Positions 1 through 8,862 of a stretch of 64,000 bases of DNA are shown here, one piece after another. The DNA comes from Pelodictyon luteolum DSM 273 (GTDB lineage: Bacteria; Bacteroidota; Chlorobiia; Chlorobiales; Chlorobiaceae). The notes beneath the pieces are model-generated. The model did not search any database and was not told the DNA's origin. It saw nothing but the letters and a program-made list of their open reading frames with translations. The position numbers and the translations under genes were made by a program. Positions within the stretch are counted from its first letter, which is position 1. Each line of letters begins with the position of its first letter. The stretch spans positions 2,196,501 through 2,260,500 of the forward strand of contig NC_007512.1 in assembly GCF_000012485.1 (NCBI RefSeq), read 5' to 3'.

Positions 1-1
1 C

Positions 2-1855
2 TGCAAACTGAACATCATAGACACGCCCGGCCTGATTGACTTCCATGGCGACGTAAAGTCCGCTATGCGCGTGGCCGACACGGTGCTGGTCACCGTCAAT
101 GCGTCCACCGGCGTGGAGGTTGGCACCGATACAATCTGGGAGTACACCAAAGAATACTATAAGCCGACCGTCTTCGTCCTGACCAAGCTCGACGCCGACC
201 GAACGCGCTTCAACGAGACAATCCAGGAACTGCAGGACCATTTCGGGCACCTCGTCACCCCGATCCAGTTCCCGGCAGAAGAGGGCGTCGGACATCATAT
301 ACTCATCGATGTCCTTTTGATGAAGCAGCTCGAATTCAACCCGGACAAACCGGGCAGCATGACAGTCTCCGACATCCCGGACATTTATCTGAAACGGGCT
401 GAGGAACTTCACCAGCAGCTTGTCGAAGCAGTCGCCGAAACCGATGAAGAGCTTATGGAGCGCTTCTTCGAGATCGGTTCCCTGACCGAGGACGAACTGC
501 GCCACGGCATCAAAAGTGCACTTGTATCCCGCACCTTCTTTCCGGTGTTCTGCACCTCTCCCCTGCACCTCATCGGCTCTGAGCGTCTGCTGAACGCGAT
601 GGTCAACCTCTTTCCTTCGCCCATAGAGCGTGGCCCGGAGCACTCCCTCTGCACGTCCGGCCAGAACGAACAGCTCCTCGAACCCGATCCGGCAGGCGCC
701 ACCATCGCCTTCATCTTCAAGACCATGTCGGAACCACGAATCGGTGAAATATCCTACCTACGGGTCTATTCCGGCCATCTTGAATCCGGTCATGAACTCC
801 AGGACGTGCAGACCGGCCAACTTGAAAAACCCGGCCAGATCCACACCGTCATCGGCGAAAAACGTACTCCGGTCGACAGCCTTCTTGCCGGTGACATCGG
901 CATGGTCGTCAAGCTGAAGGATGCACATACGAACGACACCCTTGCCGACAAGGGCACCAACTGCCGCATCAGCCCCATCACTTTTCCCGTTCCGGTACTC
1001 GCCACGGCCATCGTGCCGATCACACAGGGCGATGAAGAAAAGATCTCGGCGGGACTCCACCACCTGCATGAAGAGGACCCGAGCTTCTCGATCGAGCATG
1101 ATGTCGAGTTCAACCAGACCATTCTCAAGACGCAGGGAGAGACACACCTCGATATCATCCTCAGCCGCCTTGAAAAGAAGTTCAATGTGAAAGTCGAGAC
1201 CGCCCCGGTAAGGGTCCCATACCGCGAAACCATCCGCGTACAGGCCTCTGCCCAGGGTCGCCACAAGAAGCAGTCGGGTGGACGCGGGCAGTACGGTGAC
1301 GTCTGGGTAAGGCTCGACCCCGCCCCTCGCGACAGCGGATTTGAATTCACAAGCGAGGTGGTCGGCGGCGTGGTCCCCACCCGCTACATCCCTGCCGTTG
1401 AAAAAGGACTCCGCGAGGCTATCGCCTCCGGAACCCTAACCGGCTACCCTGTGGTCGATTTGAAGGCTGTCGTTTACGATGGCTCGTACCACCCTGTCGA
1501 CAGTTCTGAATTCGCGTTCAAGATTGCAGCCGGAATGGCGTTCAAGGCGGCCATCGAAAAAGCTAAGCCGATGGTTCTTGAACCTATTGCGGAGCTCACC
1601 GTGACCGCACCCGACCAGTACACCGGAGAAATCGTTGGGGATATTTCAGCCAAACGGGGAAAGATACTCGGCATGGAGGCGGACGTCCGGATGCAGGTGG
1701 TCAAGGCGGAGATTCCGCAGTCAGCTCTTCCGGCCTTCCATCACTCGCTGACGCGCCTCACCCAGGGCAGAGCACGTTACAGCTATCATTTCAGCCACTA
1801 TGAAGAAGCGCCGGCCGAGGTGGTGCAGCAACTGGTTGCTGAAAAGAATGACTGA
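2..1855 (+). CDS. Elongation factor G-like GTPase (EF-G paralogue), 5' end outside window
   Basis: A translational GTPase of the EF-G family; canonical EF-G moves tRNA and mRNA through the ribosome after peptide bond formation. The reading frame is already open at base 2 and carries the G3 motif DTPG before the first in-window ATG (base 65), so the gene begins upstream. The G4 position reads TKLD instead of the usual NKxD of housekeeping EF-G, which fits the EF-G-like paralogues found beside a normal fusA in many bacteria. The remaining length covers domains II to V, including a C-terminal stretch like EF-G domains IV/V (GGRGQYGDVWV, PTRYIPAVEKGL). It ends at a strong terminator. The exact role of the paralogue is not known from sequence. 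Confidence 0.9.
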   Translation, partial: CKLNIIDTPGLIDFHGDVKSAMRVADTVLVTVNASTGVEVGTDTIWEYTKEYYKPTVFVLTKLDADRTRFNETIQELQDHFGHLVTPIQFPAEEGVGHHILIDVLLMKQLEFNPDKPGSMTVSDIPDIYLKRAEELHQQLVEAVAETDEELMERFFEIGSLTEDELRHGIKSALVSRTFFPVFCTSPLHLIGSERLLNAMVNLFPSPIERGPEHSLCTSGQNEQLLEPDPAGATIAFIFKTMSEPRIGEISYLRVYSGHLESGHELQDVQTGQLEKPGQIHTVIGEKRTPVDSLLAGDIGMVVKLKDAHTNDTLADKGTNCRISPITFPVPVLATAIVPITQGDEEKISAGLHHLHEEDPSFSIEHDVEFNQTILKTQGETHLDIILSRLEKKFNVKVETAPVRVPYRETIRVQASAQGRHKKQSGGRGQYGDVWVRLDPAPRDSGFEFTSEVVGGVVPTRYIPAVEKGLREAIASGTLTGYPVVDLKAVVYDGSYHPVDSSEFAFKIAAGMAFKAAIEKAKPMVLEPIAELTVTAPDQYTGEIVGDISAKRGKILGMEADVRMQVVKAEIPQSALPAFHHSLTRLTQGRARYSYHFSHYEEAPAEVVQQLVAEKND

Positions 1856-1880
1856 GCAGCATTGAAGGCAGCAATAGTAG

Positions 1881-1918
1881 CGCCGGGCAGCATCATGCGG
1901 CCGCCCGGCGTTTTTTTT
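1881..1918 (+). terminator. Rho-independent terminator after the EF-G-like gene
   Basis: An 8-bp perfect stem (CGCCGGGC / GCCCGGCG) with a 14-nt loop is followed directly by eight T residues, 25 bases after the EF-G-like stop codon. Confidence 0.9.
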
Positions 1919-1941
1919 CGTCCCCCCAAAAAAAACTCCGA

Positions 1942-2694
1942 CTAAAGCATTCCGACAAGCGATTTCAGTTTCAGCCACCAGACCATCCATACCGCTTCGC
2001 GGATGTTCCCTCTCGTCATCTTCGACAGCCCCACGGTCCTGTCGGTGAACACAATCGGTACCTCCTGAATCCGGAACCCTTTCTTCCATACCCTGAAGTT
2101 CACCTCGATCTGAAACGAGTACCCCTGCGAAGCGATGCGGTCAAGATCGATTGCCTCAAGCACTTCACGCCGGAAGCACTTGAACCCCCCGGTCGGGTCT
2201 GCAACGGGCATGCCGGTGATGACCCGGGTATAGATGCTAGCCATTTTCGATAGAATCAGGCGGCTGAGCGGCCAATTGACAACGTTGACCCTGTTGCCGA
2301 CATATCGGGACCCTATCACGAGATCCGCAGTTCCAGCAGCGTCAATAAGTACGCCGACCATGGCAGGGTCATGCGAGAAATCGGCATCCATCTCCAGTAT
2401 GAACCTATATCCACCCTCAAGCGCATAGCGGAATCCCTGAATGTAGGCAGTGCCTAGCCCGAGTTTTCGCTCCCGCTTGATGAGATGCAGCCCCCGACAG
2501 TGCTGCTGCATTTCAGCGACAATACTGGCGGTCCCGTCAGGCGAACTGTCGTCGATGACCAGGATGTCGAGAAGCCGGCCGAACGACTTCTGAAGGGTGT
2601 CGATGAGACGCCCGATGTTCTGGCTTTCGTTGTAGGTTGGTATGATGACGAGGGCGGAGGCATAGCCCGCTCCCCCGATCTCTTGCTCGTTCAT
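1942..2694 (-). CDS. GT2 glycosyltransferase, polyprenol-phosphate mannosyltransferase type
   Basis: A 250-residue family 2 glycosyltransferase resembling dolichol/polyprenol-phosphate mannosyltransferase (DPM1), which moves a sugar from a GDP-sugar to a lipid phosphate on the cytoplasmic membrane face. Visible motifs are VIIPTYNES near the N terminus, DDSSPDGT (nucleotide binding), the metal-binding EMDADFSHDP and the acceptor-loop DPTGGFKCFRR. There is no C-terminal membrane domain, so this is the short soluble DPM1-like form. It stands alone, pointing towards the EF-G-like gene. The actual donor and lipid acceptor cannot be told from the sequence. Confidence 0.87.
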   Translation of the reverse strand: MNEQEIGGAGYASALVIIPTYNESQNIGRLIDTLQKSFGRLLDILVIDDSSPDGTASIVAEMQQHCRGLHLIKRERKLGLGTAYIQGFRYALEGGYRFILEMDADFSHDPAMVGVLIDAAGTADLVIGSRYVGNRVNVVNWPLSRLILSKMASIYTRVITGMPVADPTGGFKCFRREVLEAIDLDRIASQGYSFQIEVNFRVWKKGFRIQEVPIVFTDRTVGLSKMTRGNIREAVWMVWWLKLKSLVGML

Positions 2695-2718
2695 ACGTCT
2701 ATTGACAGAGGAGACTCG

Positions 2719-2753
2719 AAAAAAAAGAGCATTGTCAGGCTGACAATGCTCTT
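2719..2753 (-). terminator. Rho-independent terminator of the pscA-pscB unit
   Basis: A 13-bp stem (AAGAGCATTGTCA / TGACAATGCTCTT) with a 3-nt loop is followed on the minus strand by a run of T residues. It lies about 30 bases beyond the pscB stop and just before the glycosyltransferase start. Confidence 0.92.
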
Positions 2754-2784
2754 GTAAAAAACAACGATACGTTCCAGCCTCTCT

Positions 2785-3501
2785 TCAGCGGGCTTCGCGG
2801 TGGAAGCGATGCAGGAAGCGGAGATCAAAATCAAGACGATCAGGCGGCGTGAATGAGAAGTCGAGGACTTCTCCGTCAGGCAGCACTTCAACAAGCGCGC
2901 CGGAAGGGCACTCATCACCAGAGAAGCAGGCCGAGCAGGAAATACATGCAACCTGATCGATGTAGCAGCGGAAGCCGCCTTCCTGAACGTCCCCGTAGAA
3001 CTTGTAGCCGATGGCGTTGACCTTCGGTGGACACTTGTCAAGGCAGAGGCCGCATCCTACACAGAGATTCTCGAAGATGAAGTAATGCTTCTTCGCCCTC
3101 GGAGCCGCAGGCTTCATGGCCGGAGCGGCAGCAGGTGCGGCCTTCGGTGCCGGAGCTGCGGTCGGTGCCGGTTTTGCTCCTGCAGCGGGCTTGGCAGCGG
3201 GTGCTCCTTTAGCCGCAGGTGCTGGTTTTGCAGCGGGCGCTGGTTTTGGAGCAGCAGGCTTCTTATAGGGCAGCGCGGATTCCTGCCGGACGCCGCAACG
3301 GCCAAGGTTGACATTCAGCGGCTCAAGGCGGGCCTTGCCGGCCGGTTTCGCCGCCGCACCCTTCGGCGCTGCCTGCCCCTGCTTCGCGGCTGGTGCCGGT
3401 GCCTTAGGCGGCGCACCCTTCGGCGCTTCCGCCTTGGGCGCAGCCGGAGCCTTCGCGGCTGGTGCCGGCTGAGTTTCTGGCTGTTTTACAGGATCGGCCA
3501 T
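2785..3501 (-). CDS. pscB: Photosystem P840 reaction-centre iron-sulfur protein PscB (FA/FB)
   Basis: PscB carries the terminal FA and FB [4Fe-4S] clusters that take electrons from FX in PscA and pass them to soluble ferredoxin on the cytoplasmic side. The C-terminal third has two cluster motifs: C147-C150-C153-C157 followed by Pro, and C186-C189-C192 then C198 followed by Pro, the last gap being five residues. The first 140 or so residues are an Ala/Pro/Lys-rich, low-complexity, positively charged extension typical of green sulfur PscB. A strong ribosome site (AGGAGGG) precedes the ATG. It lies about 90 bases downstream of pscA, with a hairpin between, and is probably co-transcribed. Confidence 0.95.
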   Translation of the reverse strand: MADPVKQPETQPAPAAKAPAAPKAEAPKGAPPKAPAPAAKQGQAAPKGAAAKPAGKARLEPLNVNLGRCGVRQESALPYKKPAAPKPAPAAKPAPAAKGAPAAKPAAGAKPAPTAAPAPKAAPAAAPAMKPAAPRAKKHYFIFENLCVGCGLCLDKCPPKVNAIGYKFYGDVQEGGFRCYIDQVACISCSACFSGDECPSGALVEVLPDGEVLDFSFTPPDRLDFDLRFLHRFHREAR

Positions 3502-3552
3502 CAGGGAACCCTCCTCTATTGATTATAGTCTTCTGTAGTTTCCTATTGCATT

Positions 3553-3589
3553 CTGACCATAAGGGGAGCCCGGAAGCCCCCCCGGTCAG
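3553..3589 (-). promoter_or_regulatory. Intercistronic hairpin between pscA and pscB
   Basis: On the minus strand CTGACC and GGTCAG, six perfect base pairs, enclose a G-run and C-run that can extend the stem. No T-run follows, so it is unlikely to be a full terminator. A role in mRNA stability or in setting the pscA:pscB ratio is inference. Confidence 0.5.
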
Positions 3590-3594
3590 GCAGT

Positions 3595-5799
3595 TCATGC
3601 AATAAGCTTCATCAGGTAGTCCACCACCTGAGTCAGGAGCACCTGACCGGACACCGCTGCGTCACTGACGGTCGGCGGTAGGGGTGAATCAGTCTGATAG
3701 AACCCGTTGGCCATGAAAAGGAACACAAGCATAAAGGTTCCGCCGAAGTACAGGAAGGTACCTGCAAGCTTCGAGTCCGAGATGGTCAGGACAGGGAAAC
3801 GGAAGTTGACGTCCCTGCCGAGGAACTTCTTGCCTAGCCAGCGGATGGTGCGGGTCTGGATATCGGCACCTTCAAGACGGGAACCGCGATCCTCGAACCA
3901 TACTGCAAAGCTGATGAACCATACAAGGTGACCGATCATCAGAATGGTCGAGAGATGCGAGCTCGAGAAAATCGTCACGGTCTCTGTCCAGAAATAGTAG
4001 AAAATGCCGGAGGTATAGTGGTGGGCTAGGCCGGCCACAGAGTCCCAGGCTTTTGCGTCAGCCGCAGGCACACCGTACATCATCGAAGCAATCCATGCGC
4101 CGTCGATATACCAGCAGACTGCAGACAGACCCTTCACTCCCCAGAGCATGGCAAACCAGAGCTGATCCTGGATCGAAACGCCGCAGGTACCGCCGTAGAC
4201 AGGTCCGAGACAGGGGAAGGAGTACGAGTTCTTCTTCAGACCGAGATCATCCCAGAGGGGTGAGGTGTGGGCGAAGAAGGCGATGCGGACAAGTGCGATA
4301 AGCGAGAAGAGCGAACCTGCCACGATGACGTGGACCATGACCCAGTCGTTGATGCTCGGGTCTGCAAACATCCACTGGAACATCGGAAGCGGCTTCAGCC
4401 AGTAGAACGACATCATGATGTTCGTTCCGAAGATGTTCAGCTCGCAGATGGTGTTCCACACGATGACAGCGTAAACGGAAAGCATGGTGGCGAAACACAG
4501 CGCCATGACAGTACCGAGGATCTTGACCTGGACTTCCTGATTGCGGCCCTTTGTGATCCAGATGGACTTGATCTGATTGTAGAGGCCGTTGAGCTGGATC
4601 TTGAGGAGGTACTGGCCACCATGGTAGACACCTGCGAAGACATAGAGTACACCGCAGATGATGTGGTTGAAGGTGATGAGGTTGATGACAACCCTCGACA
4701 TGCCGAACGATGCGCCGTTCTTGGGAAGGATTGCGAAGGGAGCGAATTCCGAGAATTCCTTCGAGCCGGAGACGATCCGGCCGCCTTCCTGCACGAAGTC
4801 GTAGCTGACACGGTTGAACGGCTCACCATAGAGATAGAACACCAGCTTGTCGAGCTCCTTGTAATAGGGCGCGAAAGATGGCTGCTGGAAAGCGACGAAG
4901 GCGATGACACCAAGAGCGATGTTGATGTAGCCTATCGCGGTGAGATGCACCGAGAAGGCTGCTTTCATGTCGTCATTGAGGTGAATGGCCGCATTCGGGG
5001 GGTTGTTCCACCAGTAGATGCCGAGAGCAAAGAAGGCCACGAACCACACGAACGACATAAACGTCTCGGAGTTGATGGTCTGGAAATCAGGAACAGGTGC
5101 GAAACCGAGCACGAACCACATGAGCAGGCCCCATCCGAGGAACAGGAGGGACATGTAGACGGCGTGGGGTCCGAGAGCATCTTTGTATGTCTTTGCGCTG
5201 GTTCCGTTGAAGACCATGTCACCGAACTTGCCGAGGAAACGGAAATCGCGGAAGTTGCCTGCGCGGCCGGTAAACGGATTGGTCAGGTTGTGGGTCCAGT
5301 GACGCCAGCCGCCGAAGAGGAGGATGGAGCCGGAAAGGAAGTGGAACGCTGCCCAGCCGATGAGATTGGTCGCTGCCTGCTGGAGATCTGCTGTCTGGGT
5401 GCTGTAGGTGTCGATGCCGAGAGAGACCATCCTCGGTTTGATGGTGAGGTAGAACCAGTTGTCATGGAACCCGGGCATTCCACCGAGCCATGCCGGGAAG
5501 ACCTGGATGCCGGAGAAATAATAAATGGCCATGAGGAATCCAAGAACGCCGAGAAGGGCGAGATGGCCGCCGACGACCTGTTCGTCGTCGATCTTGTCGG
5601 TGTCGAACACCTGGTACCATTTCGTGGACCGGGTCTCTGTCCGCTGGAACAGGAACCTTCTCATTTTGGCGGCATCCTGCTCCTTGATGACGGAAGGACC
5701 GCCCGAAGCGCCGCTCGCCTTCGGAGAAGGAGCGCTCCCCTTGGGAGGCGGAACCGTCCCCTTTGGCTTGACTCCTGCCGGATTCACTTGTTCAGCCAT
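3595..5799 (-). CDS. pscA: Photosystem P840 reaction-centre large subunit PscA
   Basis: PscA forms the homodimeric type I reaction-centre core that binds the P840 bacteriochlorophyll pair and the FX cluster. The product has 734 residues with many hydrophobic helices. The FX loop reads FPCLGPVYGGTC with ligand cysteines C530 and C539, two from each monomer making one shared [4Fe-4S] cluster. The start was set at MAEQVNPAG because AAAGGAGAG sits just upstream; the open frame runs 63 codons further back but that part has no such site and does not look like PscA. The Pro/Lys-rich N terminus precedes the first helix. First gene of a pscA-pscB unit. Confidence 0.97.
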   Translation of the reverse strand: MAEQVNPAGVKPKGTVPPPKGSAPSPKASGASGGPSVIKEQDAAKMRRFLFQRTETRSTKWYQVFDTDKIDDEQVVGGHLALLGVLGFLMAIYYFSGIQVFPAWLGGMPGFHDNWFYLTIKPRMVSLGIDTYSTQTADLQQAATNLIGWAAFHFLSGSILLFGGWRHWTHNLTNPFTGRAGNFRDFRFLGKFGDMVFNGTSAKTYKDALGPHAVYMSLLFLGWGLLMWFVLGFAPVPDFQTINSETFMSFVWFVAFFALGIYWWNNPPNAAIHLNDDMKAAFSVHLTAIGYINIALGVIAFVAFQQPSFAPYYKELDKLVFYLYGEPFNRVSYDFVQEGGRIVSGSKEFSEFAPFAILPKNGASFGMSRVVINLITFNHIICGVLYVFAGVYHGGQYLLKIQLNGLYNQIKSIWITKGRNQEVQVKILGTVMALCFATMLSVYAVIVWNTICELNIFGTNIMMSFYWLKPLPMFQWMFADPSINDWVMVHVIVAGSLFSLIALVRIAFFAHTSPLWDDLGLKKNSYSFPCLGPVYGGTCGVSIQDQLWFAMLWGVKGLSAVCWYIDGAWIASMMYGVPAADAKAWDSVAGLAHHYTSGIFYYFWTETVTIFSSSHLSTILMIGHLVWFISFAVWFEDRGSRLEGADIQTRTIRWLGKKFLGRDVNFRFPVLTISDSKLAGTFLYFGGTFMLVFLFMANGFYQTDSPLPPTVSDAAVSGQVLLTQVVDYLMKLIA

Positions 5800-6186
5800 T
5801 GTATTCTCTCCTTTGTTTGGACATATTTCAGGTTGAAGAAACCGAAAGAAACCCTCCGGACCAGCGCCATACACCGTACTGAGGAATGGTCCATCGGAGC
5901 AAGTGTTCCACCCATCCCCGGCAAAGCAACGAAGGCACCTTTCCCGGTGCCGGCCATACCGGAATGGCTGCTGAGGCGGTCTTCCCACCTGACGCAGTAT
6001 TAAATAAAATAAGAAAAATTATTTAATAATAAATTTTTTTGGGCCGCCATTACAGGGCTATTGTTTTATTATAAAGTAGGAAAGCCCCTACGGGGACTGC
6101 TTTGGCGGAGCATTGGCGGCAAGGGTCCTCATGAAAAGCCAGGAGCACGAAGCCCCTCATCAACACCATTCCAACACATTCTGGGC
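5800..6186. promoter_or_regulatory. Divergent control region between pscA and dapF
   Basis: No convincing gene lies here. Bases 6001-6045 are strikingly AT-rich in an otherwise GC-rich sequence and include TAATAATAAA at 6024-6033 and a T-run at 6034-6040. The pscA promoter and 5' leader (about 200 bases) are expected here, with a dapF promoter in the opposite direction, but no clear -35/-10 pair could be assigned. Confidence 0.5.
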
Positions 6187-6993
6187 ATGAGACGAGAGAT
6201 CCCATTCAGCAAACTGTCCGGTGCAGGCAACGACTTCATCATCATGGACAACCGTGACCGCTCCATCACCCTTGAGGCTTCGGCCATCCGTGCGCTCTGC
6301 ACACGCCGTACCGGCATCGGCGCCGACGGGCTCATCCTCATCGAGCCGTCAGAAACAGCATCATTCAGCATGCTCTATCACAACGCCGATGGTCTGCCCG
6401 GCACGATGTGCGGCAACGGAGGCCGCTGCGCGGTCTGGTTCGCCAGGAGCATCGGGGTGCAGCCGGACGCCGGGGGGTGCTTCCGTTTTGAGGCAAACGG
6501 CGACCCCTATCAGGCATGGGTGAGCGGACCCGAAACGGTACGGCTCCGGATGCGCGAGCCACGGGGCATAAGGGACGAAATCGATCTCGGCGGTCAGTAC
6601 TGTGCCTTTATTGATACCGGCTCGCCGCACGCCGTGATCCGCACCGAAGGGCTTGATGCCGTGGATGTGGTCGGGGAGGGCCGCGCCATTCGCCACCGCA
6701 CCGACATCTTCCCCGGCGGCACCAATGTCAATTTCATCGAAGTGACCGCCACCGACAGCATCGACCTCAGAACCTTCGAGCGGGGCGTCGAAGATGAGAC
6801 CCTCGCATGCGGAACCGGAGCGGTCGCAGCCGCACTTCTCAGCCGCCGCCTCGGCATGACCTCAGCCGACAGCATCAGGGTCCGGGTGAAAAGCGGTGAC
6901 ATGCTCAACGTGACGTTCAGCGAAGATATGCGGGAGGTCTATCTCACCGGACCGGCGGTCATCGTCTATACCGGCGTGGTGAAAGCAGGCTGA
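6187..6993 (+). CDS. dapF: Diaminopimelate epimerase
   Basis: Converts LL-diaminopimelate to the meso form, the last step before lysine and the source of the peptidoglycan cross-linking residue. Both catalytic cysteines are visible, in MCGNGGRC and ACGTGAVAAAL, and the N terminus has the family signature KLSGAGNDFI. I placed the start at MRREIPFSKLSG because family members begin only a few residues before this signature; the frame stays open back to 6061 but that stretch has no family likeness. The product is 268 residues, a normal length. No clear ribosome-binding site is seen. It stands alone between pscA and the rubredoxin gene. Confidence 0.93.
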   Translation: MRREIPFSKLSGAGNDFIIMDNRDRSITLEASAIRALCTRRTGIGADGLILIEPSETASFSMLYHNADGLPGTMCGNGGRCAVWFARSIGVQPDAGGCFRFEANGDPYQAWVSGPETVRLRMREPRGIRDEIDLGGQYCAFIDTGSPHAVIRTEGLDAVDVVGEGRAIRHRTDIFPGGTNVNFIEVTATDSIDLRTFERGVEDETLACGTGAVAAALLSRRLGMTSADSIRVRVKSGDMLNVTFSEDMREVYLTGPAVIVYTGVVKAG

Positions 6994-7124
6994 ACATCGG
7001 TCGATGAAATCGGCAGGACACGATGAACTTTTTACAGGCGGGGGGAATTCATTTTCGCTGAATGGGCAATAGCCCCCGATACAGCCTTAAATCAGAACCC
7101 TTCAACACCAAACGGAGAATCATC

Positions 7125-7292
7125 ATGCAGAAATGGGTATGTGTGCCTTGCGGTTACGTATACGATCCCGAAGCCGGAGACCCCGACAGCGGCGTCCAGC
7201 CCGGAACGCCTTTTGAAGATGTGCCCGAAGACTGGGTATGCCCTGTCTGCGGCGTCGACAAGACCCTCTTCGAACCCTACGAAGAACGTTGA
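7125..7292 (+). CDS. Rubredoxin
   Basis: A 55-residue rubredoxin, a small cytoplasmic one-electron carrier with one iron held by four cysteines in CVPCGY and CPVCG. Conserved aromatic and acidic residues ([16 protein letters not shown]) complete the fold. The start MQKWVC is preceded by ACGGAGAA at a good distance; an in-frame upstream ATG at 7062 is discounted because it would add an untypical tail. Green sulfur bacteria use rubredoxins in oxygen and peroxide defence and in pyruvate metabolism; which partner applies here is not visible from its neighbours. Confidence 0.93.
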   Translation: MQKWVCVPCGYVYDPEAGDPDSGVQPGTPFEDVPEDWVCPVCGVDKTLFEPYEER

Positions 7293-7339
7293 GCCTGAGG
7301 GCCGCAGCCAAAGGCGCACTCCTTCCCTCGTATCCATCT

Positions 7340-7362
7340 GCACGCCGCCATCCGCGGCGTGC
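7340..7362 (+). terminator. Hairpin between the converging rubredoxin and transglycosylase genes
   Basis: A 9-bp stem (GCACGCCGC / GCGGCGTGC) with a 5-nt loop ends one base before the stop of the converging gene. The following T content is poor, so it is a weak or Rho-assisted terminator at best. Confidence 0.45.
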
Positions 7363-8190
7363 TCAGTTTCCGCCCTCTCCAGAATCCATGAACACCCCGT
7401 CGATCAGCTCGCGTGGAACACCGATCGTGATGGTATCTGAGGCTGCCGCCGTAGCCGTGGTATCGACCGGAAGCGGCACGCGTCCCCCATAGGATGGCGC
7501 CACAATCCCCCGTTTCTGCATGATGCGGTAAATGATGGCGGAGCGCTTCCGGACATAACGGGAACTGCCGGTGGGTGACCAGCGGATGGGGTTTGGGAGT
7601 ACGGCGGCAAGACGTGAGGCCTGACGGGCGTTCAGCCGGCCGGCACTGGTGCCGTAGTAGTGGCGGGCAGCGGCTTCAATGCCGAAAATGCCATCACCCC
7701 ATTCGGCAGAGTTGAGGTAGAGCTCCAGAATGCGGCTCTTTGAGAGCGACCGCTCGATCCGCCAGGTGAGGATCGCCTCCTTGATCTTGCGCACCGGGTT
7801 CTTCGATGGTGAGAGATAGAGGTTCTTTGCCAGCTGCTGGCTGACGGTGCTCCCGCCCATGGCGATTTTGCGCTCCTTGAGGTTTTTCTCCAGCGCATGC
7901 TCCATCGCATCGTAGTCGAACCCGTCATGCTGCCAGAACTTGTCATCTTCAGCAATCAGCACAGCCTTGACGACGTTTTTCGATATGGCGGAGAGAGGGA
8001 CGACCTTCCGGTCGGTCTTCCTTCCGCTGTATCCGGCACGGCGCCATGCCTCCACCCGGTAGCGCATGAACGCGGTGGTCTCCGGGGTTTTCCGGGCAAG
8101 ACCCTCCACATCGGGAATGACGAAGTAGCGCACGATATCTACCACAAAAAGGCAGAAAAGCAGGATGGCGATGTTCCGAAGGAACTTCAT
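7363..8190 (-). CDS. mtgA: Monofunctional biosynthetic peptidoglycan glycosyltransferase
   Basis: A GT51 transglycosylase that polymerises lipid II into glycan strands without a transpeptidase domain. The 275-residue protein starts with one membrane anchor (residues 5-25), followed by the catalytic block: EDDKFWQHDG with the first catalytic Glu, GGSTVSQQLAKNLYLS, and ELYLNSAEWG with the second. The length matches MtgA and excludes a bifunctional PBP1. It acts on the periplasmic side of the inner membrane. It is divergent from the cytochrome gene and convergent with rubredoxin. Confidence 0.93.
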   Translation of the reverse strand: MKFLRNIAILLFCLFVVDIVRYFVIPDVEGLARKTPETTAFMRYRVEAWRRAGYSGRKTDRKVVPLSAISKNVVKAVLIAEDDKFWQHDGFDYDAMEHALEKNLKERKIAMGGSTVSQQLAKNLYLSPSKNPVRKIKEAILTWRIERSLSKSRILELYLNSAEWGDGIFGIEAAARHYYGTSAGRLNARQASRLAAVLPNPIRWSPTGSSRYVRKRSAIIYRIMQKRGIVAPSYGGRVPLPVDTTATAAASDTITIGVPRELIDGVFMDSGEGGN

Positions 8191-8278
8191 ATGCTGGGGC
8201 GGTTAGTTTTTTTGGGTACCTTTTCCTTTCGAAGGCAGGAATATTTCTTCATCCAATGTAACACGAGGAAGCACCGAC

Positions 8279-8695
8279 ATGAAACTGGTCATACTGCCGC
8301 TTGCGGCTGGACTCATCCTCTCGGCAGCAGCCGTTGACTGCTTTGCCGCCGCTCCGGACGGGAAAGCGGTCTTCGAGCGCAACTGCAGCGTCTGCCACAG
8401 CGTGGCGCCGCCGCCAAAATCCGCTCCACCGATCATTCCCATCGCCTCCCGCTACCGTGCAAAGTTCTCATCGAAAGCCGAAGGCGTCAAGGCAATGACG
8501 GCATTCATGCAGTCGCCCTCCAAAGCGGCATCGGTCATTGAAGCGCAGGCCATCGAACGCTTCGGCCTCATGCCCGCAATGTCGGCACTCAGCGAAGCAG
8601 ACCTCCGGGCCGCAGCCGGATGGGTCTGGGATCAGGGCGGTGCAGGCATGGGTCCCGGCAGGGGTGCTGGCCAGCCAAAAGGCAGCTGCCGGTAG
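8279..8695 (+). CDS. Monoheme c-type cytochrome, exported
   Basis: A 138-residue protein with a signal peptide (hydrophobic core about residues 3-20, Ala-rich cleavage region near 23), one heme attachment site CSVCH, and a class I cytochrome c C-terminal part with a probable Met ligand in FGLMPAM. The C terminus ends in a Gly-rich tail (GAGMGPGRGAG). It should be a small periplasmic electron carrier of the cytochrome c-555 type, possibly linking sulfur compound oxidation to the reaction centre, but its exact partner is not shown by its neighbours. Confidence 0.85.
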   Translation: MKLVILPLAAGLILSAAAVDCFAAAPDGKAVFERNCSVCHSVAPPPKSAPPIIPIASRYRAKFSSKAEGVKAMTAFMQSPSKAASVIEAQAIERFGLMPAMSALSEADLRAAAGWVWDQGGAGMGPGRGAGQPKGSCR

Positions 8696-8700
8696 TATTG

Positions 8701-8724
8701 AAAAACCCGGAGGGTTGCTCCGGG
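8701..8724 (-). terminator. Terminator downstream of tRNA-Arg
   Basis: A 7-bp stem (CCCGGAG / CTCCGGG) with a 5-nt loop is followed on the minus strand by five T residues. It closes the mutL-tRNA direction and may also slow transcription from the cytochrome gene, whose stop is a few bases away. Confidence 0.75.
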
Positions 8725-8740
8725 CTCTCTGTTCTTTATG

Positions 8741-8813
8741 TACCCTTGGGCAGACTCGAACTGCCGACCCACAGTTTAGGAAACTGTTGCTCTATCCACT
8801 GAGCTACAAGGGT
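8741..8813 (-). tRNA. tRNA-Arg (anticodon CCT)
   Basis: A 73-base cloverleaf on the minus strand. The acceptor stem ACCCTTG pairs with CAAGGGT, with discriminator A. The D arm is TAGCTCAGTGGATAGAGC. The anticodon stem ACAGT/ACTGT holds the 7-base loop TTCCTAA, giving anticodon CCT. The T arm has loop TTCGAGT closed by GGCAG/CTGCC. CCA is not encoded. It lies 50 bases after mutL on the same strand and could share its transcript. Confidence 0.95.
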
Positions 8814-8862
8814 AGCTGTCTGAAGCGGGAATTTAGCATCTTTGGCCGAAAGAAGCAAACAC

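Noticed and set aside
5800-5988. 63-codon N-terminal extension of PscA
   Set aside because: The good ribosome site lies directly before MAEQVNPAG at 5799, and the extension does not look like any PscA.
4267-6003. 578-codon ORF on the plus strand opposite pscA
   Set aside because: It mirrors the certain pscA gene in the complementary frame, is rich in Glu/Asp/His from codon shadowing, has no recognisable domain, and has no ribosome site.
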